From positions 27,311 through 37,366 of the forward strand of contig MGQN01000024.1 of the NCBI GenBank assembly GCA_001797845.1: DNA of 10,056 bases. The letters are read 5' to 3'. The notes under the pieces were generated by a model. That model saw only the letters and a list, made by a program, of their open reading frames with translations, was not told where the DNA came from and did no database searches. Position numbers and translations under genes: made by a program. This document shows positions 5,624 to 10,056 of the stretch, in pieces (the first letter of the stretch is position 1; each line of letters opens with the position of its first letter). This DNA is from Deltaproteobacteria bacterium RBG_16_44_11 (lineage in GTDB: Bacteria; Desulfobacterota; Syntrophia; Syntrophales; Smithellaceae).

Positions 5624-5629
5624 ATTATA
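5624..5629 (-). promoter_or_regulatory. Probable -10 box for the methyltransferase-amrS pair
   Basis: A perfect TATAAT on the minus strand lies in the 111-base gap after moaA, about 65 bases before the methyltransferase start. The -35 region (CTACAT or TACATT) is poor. It suggests separate transcription from moaA. The gap has no terminator-like hairpin, so read-through from moaA is also possible. Confidence 0.4.
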
Positions 5630-5670
5630 CTATTTTTTAAAAGAAAATGTAGCTGTATGATTAAATTTTA

Positions 5671-6663
5671 TCAACCGCCGATTGTGGACATATTCCGGTG
5701 ACATTTTTTCAAATGTTCCTGGGTGCAGGCCAGGTCATGCTGTTTGGGTTTTGATAATATCGCCTCCCGGACACGTCTTGCCAGCTCCTCGTCACTGTAG
5801 TTTTCACGCAAAGCTTTCTTTAAATCAAATTCGTCTTCTTTAAGCAGACAAGAGAGCAGTTTGCCGTCGGCGGTTAGACGCAGTCGGTTACATGTAGCGC
5901 AAAAATGGCCGCTTACCGGATTGATAAAACCGATTTCGCCGCGCCCTCCTTTAATCTTGAATATTGTCGCGGGGCCAGCCGCTTGATTATTCTTGCCCGC
6001 TACTTTTTCCAGCTTGTAGCGGCTGGTAATTTTCTGCATTAATTGAGCCGCCGGCAGGTAATCTTCACTGTGATCCGAATTTGCCTGTCCCATCGGCATC
6101 AGTTCAATGAAGCGCACCTGAAACGGCTTGGTAAAAGCCAACTCGGCGAAATCCAATACCTCATCATCATTGAAACCCTTGATGGCAACGGTATTGATTT
6201 TTATCGGGGAGAAGCCAACTTTCTCGGCTTTATTGATTCCGCGTAAAACCGCTTCCAAATTTCCTCCGTTGGTTATGTGGAAATACTTATCCTTGTTAAG
6301 CGAATCAAGGCTGACGTTGATGCGGCTTATGCCCGCATTGAAAATGTTTTGGGCAAACTCCTCCAGAAGAATGCCGTTGGTTGTGAGGCTGATATCCTGT
6401 AAGCCGCTGATTTTTTTCAGCGCGACAATGAAGTCAATAAAGCCCCGGCGGACCAGCGGCTCTCCTCCTGTTATCCGCACCTTGATCAGGCCCATCTTGA
6501 CGGCGACGGAAACAATACGGATTATTTCTTCATAACGCAGAATGTCGTCATGCCCCTGCAAAGAAATGCCTTCTTTCGGGCGGCAATAAGTGCAATGCAA
6601 ATTGCATCTGTCGGTAATGGAAACGCGCAGGTAATTTATCTCACGTTCAAATTTATCACGCAT
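5671..6663 (-). CDS. moaA: GTP 3',8-cyclase MoaA (molybdenum cofactor biosynthesis)
   Basis: This radical SAM enzyme converts GTP to 3',8-cyclo-7,8-dihydro-GTP, the first step of molybdopterin synthesis, acting with MoaC. The 330-residue product has the normal length. The N-terminal 4Fe-4S cluster is C20-x3-C24-x2-C27 (DRCNLHCTYC). GGEPLVRR (SAM binding), SLTTNGILL, RINVSLDSLN, the VRFIELMPMG stretch and the second-cluster cysteines C255, C258 and C272 follow. The protein ends in the conserved Gly-Gly tail (STIGG) that is important for catalysis. A TAG eight codons upstream in frame leaves ATG at 6663 as the only usual start; AGGAAGG lies 16 bases away, unusually far. No other moa genes are in the window. 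It diverges from greA across a 308-base gap. Confidence 0.97.
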   Translation of the reverse strand: MRDKFEREINYLRVSITDRCNLHCTYCRPKEGISLQGHDDILRYEEIIRIVSVAVKMGLIKVRITGGEPLVRRGFIDFIVALKKISGLQDISLTTNGILLEEFAQNIFNAGISRINVSLDSLNKDKYFHITNGGNLEAVLRGINKAEKVGFSPIKINTVAIKGFNDDEVLDFAELAFTKPFQVRFIELMPMGQANSDHSEDYLPAAQLMQKITSRYKLEKVAGKNNQAAGPATIFKIKGGRGEIGFINPVSGHFCATCNRLRLTADGKLLSCLLKEDEFDLKKALRENYSDEELARRVREAILSKPKQHDLACTQEHLKKCHRNMSTIGG

Positions 6664-6971
6664 AGTTTCAGCAACAGATCCTTCCTAATATAAATCAAAT
6701 AGCATAATAGAAGCGACAATACAACTTACAGCTGGTTATGCCTATATGGCGTAAATGTAATAAAGGCGGGCAAAAAAGTGTGACGCGTAAGCGTCTGGTA
6801 AATCGGGAAAACCAGAAATTTGAAAGAATCAACGCCGCAATATAACCGTAAATCGAAGTTGAATGTTCTTGACAGAGAGCGCATTCTCTATTAAACAAAA
6901 ATCAAGCCAATTTCCTTTCCGTTGTTTTGAACAAATTCCGTCAGAACAAGGTAAAATAATCTGGAGCTATT
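6664..6971. other. Divergent intergenic region between moaA and greA
   Basis: This 308-base gap must hold promoters for both genes. It contains two adjacent small hairpins (GACGC / GCGTC at 6782-6795 and CTGGT / ACCAG at 6795-6815) and a perfect TTGACA for greA. Read on the minus strand, the first hairpin is followed after four bases by six T, like a weak terminator, about 110-130 bases before moaA. No conserved core of the molybdenum cofactor RNA motif was recognised by eye. A 67-codon minus frame here shows no recognisable protein and is not called. Confidence 0.45.
6869..6897 (+). promoter_or_regulatory. greA: Possible greA promoter
   Basis: TTGACA (6869-6874) is a perfect -35. After 17 bases comes TAAACA, a modest -10. 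The spacer holds GAGA-6-TCTC, a short inverted repeat that could be an operator or chance. A second candidate, TTGAAC (6927-6932) with TAAAAT (6952-6957), has a long 19-base spacer. Confidence 0.35.
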
Positions 6972-7451
6972 ATGGGGAAGATACCAATTACCAAAGCAGG
7001 TTTTGCAAAATTAAAAAAAGATTTGGAAATATTAAAAAATAAATCCATTCCTGAAAATATTCGCGATATTGAAGTCGCCCGCGCGCACGGCGATCTTTCT
7101 GAAAACGCCGAATACTCCGCCGCCAAGGAACGGCAATCTTTTCTGCACGGAAAGGTGCAGGAATTGGAAAATAATCTCGCCCTGTCCAATATTATTGAGT
7201 TAAAAGGTTTAAAAACCAACAAGGTTGTTTTTGGCTGTTATGTCACTATAGAGGATAGCGACAGCGGAGAAGAAATCAAATATCAGCTGGTGGGACCTTT
7301 CGAATCAGACATTAATCAAAATAAAATTTCCGTGACATCGCCCATCGGCAAAGCGCTTATCGGCAAAGTTGTCGGTGATGAAATCACCGTAAACGCGCCC
7401 GGCGGTACGCATATTTTTGAAATTATCGATATTTCCACTAAAGAAAAGTAA
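6972..7451 (+). CDS. greA: Transcription elongation factor GreA
   Basis: GreA binds the secondary channel of RNA polymerase and stimulates cleavage of backtracked RNA. The 159 residues match the family length. The N-terminal coiled coil (about 1-75) carries the acidic catalytic tip D41 and E44 in the hallmark ARAHGDLSENAEYSAAKERQ stretch, at the same numbers as in E. coli. The C-terminal FKBP-like domain (about 80-156) contains GCYVTIEDSDSGEE, YQLVGPFESD and SPIGKALIGKVVGDE. The ribosome site GGAG (6963-6966) lies five bases before ATG. It is the only plus-strand gene recognised in the window, divergent from moaA and convergent with the acyl-CoA synthetase. Only 50 bases separate it from that gene, and no convincing terminator was seen between them. 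Confidence 0.97.
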   Translation: MGKIPITKAGFAKLKKDLEILKNKSIPENIRDIEVARAHGDLSENAEYSAAKERQSFLHGKVQELENNLALSNIIELKGLKTNKVVFGCYVTIEDSDSGEEIKYQLVGPFESDINQNKISVTSPIGKALIGKVVGDEITVNAPGGTHIFEIIDISTKEK

Positions 7452-7501
7452 AGATTAAAGCGACGCGAACCGTCTATATCCGGTCAATGCCAAAATAATT
7501 T

Positions 7502-9592
7502 TTAATCGAGGATAATTGTGGCATCAACCGCTACAGGACCTGAGGCCGCAACAATCATCGGGTTGATATCAATTTCTTTAATTTGGGGATAAAGAAGCCC
7601 AATTTCCCCCAGGGCGATAAGAATTTCAGCAAACTTGTTTCTATCCAGAGGCGGGCTCCCGCGGAAACCATCCAGTAGTTTACGGGCAGGAAATCTTTCC
7701 ATAAGATTCAGCGCGTCCGCGTGTGACAGGGGCGCCACGGCAAAGGCCGTCTGGTTGAAGACCTCCGCCATGATACCGCCCACGCCTAACATGACACATG
7801 GTCCGAATTGAAGGTCTCTCAGCATACCGGCAATCAGCTCTACTTTTCCGTCAATCTGTTTTTGCAGTAACACTCTGCCCTTGTGCTTCATTTTCTCCAT
7901 TAAGGATGTAAAAGACTTCTCAGCGGAGCCTCTTTCGGAAATACCCAACTGCACGAGTCCCATTTCCGTTTTGTGGATGCCTCCAAGAACAATTCCTTTC
8001 ATGACCAAAGGATAACCCAGTTCATCCGCGGCAGTTAAACACTCATCGAGTGTTGTTGTAATTTTCTCTTCCACTGTTGGAATACGGCCAGAGCGTAAAA
8101 TCATTTTGGAGACATGTTCATCCAAGGGGCCATGCGCGGTTTTAATAATGTTCAGCAAATCTTTGGGAAGTTCGCGAAACGAGAGCGCATCGCTTTTTTC
8201 GGCTGATACTTCAGTTTTTTCCTTTTGGTGTAAAACGGCGGACAGGCATTCCACAGCTCGTCCCAATTCCTGAAAAATAGGCACACCATGCAAACGCGCC
8301 TCCGTCTGCGCTTGAAACGCGGCGTCACGCAGGCCGAAAAGCCAGAGAAAGATTGGTTTGCCCGAAACGCTTGATTTCTCCGCAATATCGGCCATATTGA
8401 ACGAAACACTGGAATTTCCGGCAAAGCCTGCCATCAGGATTGCGTCCACACCTTTATCATATAAAAGAGCCTTCAGCGCCTCATGGAAAACATCAATGCC
8501 CTTCCCCATGCTGGCTTCTATGGCCGGCCAGATATCCACGGGATTTTTTACAGGCATCCAGTGAGGAAAAAGTTTCTCCAGAGCTTTTTGGGTTGAATCC
8601 GAAAATTGCGCCAAAGAAAGATTAAAATGCTCGACGAAATCAGTAGCTACAATGCCCGCTCCCCCGCTGGCGGTTAATATGGCCACACGGCCTTTGCCTG
8701 CAGGACGCTTTGAATAAATGGCAAGGCAGCGGCAAATATCCACCAATTGCTTGAAATCTTCGGCCTCACAAACACCAGCCTGGGCGAGAGCACCTTCGGT
8801 GACACGATGATTACCCGCCAAAGAAGCTGTATGACTCATTGCCGCCTCAGCACCACTGGCGCTTTTGCCCCCTTTTAACACAACTACCGGCTTTGAACTT
8901 TTACGGCATAAATTGATAAAGCGGCGTCCATCAACTATTGATTCCAAATAAAGACCGATTACTTTTGTCTGGTCGTCTTTTTGAAAATATTCCATAAGAT
9001 CGCATTCATCTACATCAATTTTATTTCCCACAGAGCAAACCTTGTTTATGCCCGTGATGCGATTGCTGATGATATCCATAAGAAACCCGCCGGAAAGCAT
9101 ACCGCTTTGAACGATAAGAGAAACATGGCCGGGAATTAGTCCGTCTTTTAACGCTTCAGGAACCATAAAAGAAAAAACATGGTTGTTTACCGCGTCCACC
9201 AGGCCCATGCAATTCGGGCCCCACAGACGAATGGGCGATTTACTTTTAACTTTTAATAATTGTCGGTGTAATTTTTCACCATCAGCGCCTATTTCTGCAA
9301 AACCAGCCGATTCGATCATCGCTCCAGGGATTCCCTTGGCAATACAATCCTCAATGGCCTGTGGCACTTGCTTTGCGGGAACGAAAATGATGGCCATATC
9401 CACGTTTCCCGGAATGTCGTTTACCGAAGGATAGCAGGGAAGGCCTTCCATGGTTTGATATTTGGGATTTACGGGATAAATTTTACCTTTAAAGCGATTA
9501 ATTAAATTTCTTAAAATGAAGTTGCCGCCCTTGAACGGATTGGGTGATGCGCCGACAACGGCAACGCTTTTGGGTGTAAAGAAAAATTCCAT
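7502..9592 (-). CDS. Acyl-CoA / acetate-CoA ligase (ADP-forming), fused alpha and beta subunits
   Basis: The enzyme interconverts acyl-CoA, ADP and phosphate with free acid, CoA and ATP, giving substrate-level ATP in fermentative or syntrophic metabolism. The 696 residues have the complete fused order. A CoA-binding Rossmann domain (about 1-125) contains SVAVVGAS, SAGF and GPNCMG. A succinyl-CoA-ligase-like domain (about 150-290) carries the phosphohistidine H254 in SHTASLAG. A linking ligase domain (about 300-455) follows, then a C-terminal ATP-grasp domain (about 475-696) with YPLVMKG, H540 in GGIHKTEMG, GGIMAEVF and the metal-binding EIDINP. The retained H254 and intact ATP-grasp favour an active ligase over a Pat-like acetyltransferase, and no GNAT domain is present. 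The ribosome site GGGGAG (9600-9605) lies seven bases before ATG at 9592. The acyl substrate cannot be read from the sequence. Confidence 0.93.
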   Translation of the reverse strand: MEFFFTPKSVAVVGASPNPFKGGNFILRNLINRFKGKIYPVNPKYQTMEGLPCYPSVNDIPGNVDMAIIFVPAKQVPQAIEDCIAKGIPGAMIESAGFAEIGADGEKLHRQLLKVKSKSPIRLWGPNCMGLVDAVNNHVFSFMVPEALKDGLIPGHVSLIVQSGMLSGGFLMDIISNRITGINKVCSVGNKIDVDECDLMEYFQKDDQTKVIGLYLESIVDGRRFINLCRKSSKPVVVLKGGKSASGAEAAMSHTASLAGNHRVTEGALAQAGVCEAEDFKQLVDICRCLAIYSKRPAGKGRVAILTASGGAGIVATDFVEHFNLSLAQFSDSTQKALEKLFPHWMPVKNPVDIWPAIEASMGKGIDVFHEALKALLYDKGVDAILMAGFAGNSSVSFNMADIAEKSSVSGKPIFLWLFGLRDAAFQAQTEARLHGVPIFQELGRAVECLSAVLHQKEKTEVSAEKSDALSFRELPKDLLNIIKTAHGPLDEHVSKMILRSGRIPTVEEKITTTLDECLTAADELGYPLVMKGIVLGGIHKTEMGLVQLGISERGSAEKSFTSLMEKMKHKGRVLLQKQIDGKVELIAGMLRDLQFGPCVMLGVGGIMAEVFNQTAFAVAPLSHADALNLMERFPARKLLDGFRGSPPLDRNKFAEILIALGEIGLLYPQIKEIDINPMIVAASGPVAVDATIILD

Positions 9593-9613
9593 AAAACCAC
9601 TCCCCGTAACTTA

Positions 9614-9650
9614 AATTTTTTTCTCAAAATTAAGTTCAGAGAAAAAAATT
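9614..9650 (-). promoter_or_regulatory. AT-rich inverted repeat in the synthetase leader
   Basis: A 12-bp stem (9614-9625 with 9639-9650) encloses a 13-base loop. An alternative pairing, AACTTAA (9608-9614) with TTAAGTT (9630-9636), uses part of the same bases and excludes it. It lies between the atpC terminator and the synthetase ribosome site. The stem is almost all A-T, so stability is doubtful. Part of it is the U-run of the terminator. Confidence 0.25.
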
Positions 9651-9681
9651 AAAGGCAGCACATTGAAAAACGCGCTGCCTT
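9642..9681 (-). terminator. Intrinsic terminator after atpC
   Basis: A perfect 8-bp stem (AAGGCAGC at 9652-9659 with GCTGCCTT at 9674-9681) encloses a 14-base loop. On the minus strand it is followed by TAATTTTTTT. It lies about 55 bases after the atpC stop, where the end of an ATP synthase operon is expected, and it separates that operon from the acyl-CoA synthetase gene. Confidence 0.85.
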
Positions 9682-9735
9682 GATGAATTTTTAATTCAAT
9701 TTTACTTTCCGCTATTTCTTTTAAGGGTAAGCTGT

Positions 9736-10056
9736 TTATTTTTCCGCAATGCTTAAACGCACGATAGCCCTCATCAATGCGACGCGTGCTTTTTCAAATT
9801 CTTCACTATCTTTAGCTATTTTTTCTAAACGGGCTTCCGCATTATCCTTTGCTCTTCTGGCTCTGGTTACATCGATTTGGTCGGCTCTTTCGGCGGTTTC
9901 GATTAAAATAGTAACTTTATTGCCGGTAACTTCGGCATAGCCGGTATTGACGGCATAATAAATTTTTTTATTGTTTCTGGTAAAATTTAGCTGTCCAATA
10001 TCCACGGAACTTAAAAGAGCTTCGTGACCGCGCAAAACACCGAATTCTCCTTCCGT
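9736..10056 (-). CDS. atpC: F-type ATP synthase epsilon subunit (AtpC), 5' end cut by window edge
   Basis: The epsilon subunit sits in the central stalk of F1 and regulates ATP hydrolysis. The frame is open from the right edge (first codon ACG at 10056) to TAA at 9736-9738, giving 106 residues. It begins TEGEFGVLRGHEALLSSVDIGQL, matching the usual GxxGxxGVLPGHxPLLT region of the N-terminal beta sandwich. Comparison with the family suggests about 25-30 N-terminal residues are missing. The middle (YYAVNTGYAEVTGNKVTILIETAERADQID) is the end of the sandwich. The rest is the two-helix C-terminal domain (RARRAKDNAEARLEK...ARVALMRAIVRLSIAEK). A TTG at 10035 could be mistaken for a start but lies inside the conserved domain. 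AtpC is normally the last gene of the atp operon, which fits the terminator that follows. Confidence 0.94.
   Translation of the reverse strand, partial: TEGEFGVLRGHEALLSSVDIGQLNFTRNNKKIYYAVNTGYAEVTGNKVTILIETAERADQIDVTRARRAKDNAEARLEKIAKDSEEFEKARVALMRAIVRLSIAEK

Noticed and set aside
6695..6898. 67-codon minus-strand frame in the moaA-greA gap
   Set aside because: Low-complexity composition without motif or good ribosome site. It covers the presumed divergent promoters.
6941..7222. 93-codon minus-strand frame
   Set aside because: Antisense to greA, which has its full diagnostic motif set.
8152..9434. Several frames of 68-90 codons inside the acyl-CoA synthetase
   Set aside because: Shadows of a complete 696-residue gene with conserved active sites throughout.

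Overview
The window looks like part of a bacterial chromosome of moderate GC content. It is probably from the Desulfobacterota / former Deltaproteobacteria, perhaps near the Syntrophales. This placement is an inference from gene content: a fused ADP-forming acyl-CoA synthetase beside the ATP synthase epsilon gene, a short PilZ protein resembling the myxobacterial TIGR02266 type, and an AmmeMemoRadiSam-type radical SAM enzyme. No rRNA, tRNA, CRISPR array or intact transposase was seen.

Layout. Every confident gene except greA is on the minus strand. From the right edge leftwards: the 3' part of atpC (ATP synthase epsilon), a strong terminator, a 696-residue ADP-forming acyl-CoA synthetase, then greA on the plus strand (convergent with the synthetase, divergent from moaA). 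Next come moaA, a SAM-dependent methyltransferase, and amrS, which overlaps the methyltransferase stop by ATGA. These are housekeeping or energy genes with clear family motifs.

The left-central part (about 0.8-3.77 kb) is less ordinary. It holds a PilZ protein, 3-methyladenine DNA glycosylase I (tag), and a zinc-ribbon / nucleoside deoxyribosyltransferase-like (TIR-related Rossmann) gene split by a -1 frameshift. The gaps between them carry dispersed repeats and two remnants of one unrecognised small protein family. At the left edge lies dapA, missing its last ~25 codons. It is preceded by a 350-base leader with a strong intrinsic terminator, a short ORF with a good ribosome binding site, and a segment complementary to the terminator. 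Together these look like a possible attenuator.

How the genes fit together. tag (alkylation repair) and the NDT-like protein are plausible accessory or defence cargo. moaA serves molybdenum cofactor synthesis. The methyltransferase and amrS look co-translated. AtpC and the ADP-forming synthetase both belong to energy conservation, but a terminator separates them. I see no complete new system. The best leads are the dapA leader, the frameshifted effector-like gene, and the repeated remnants around it.
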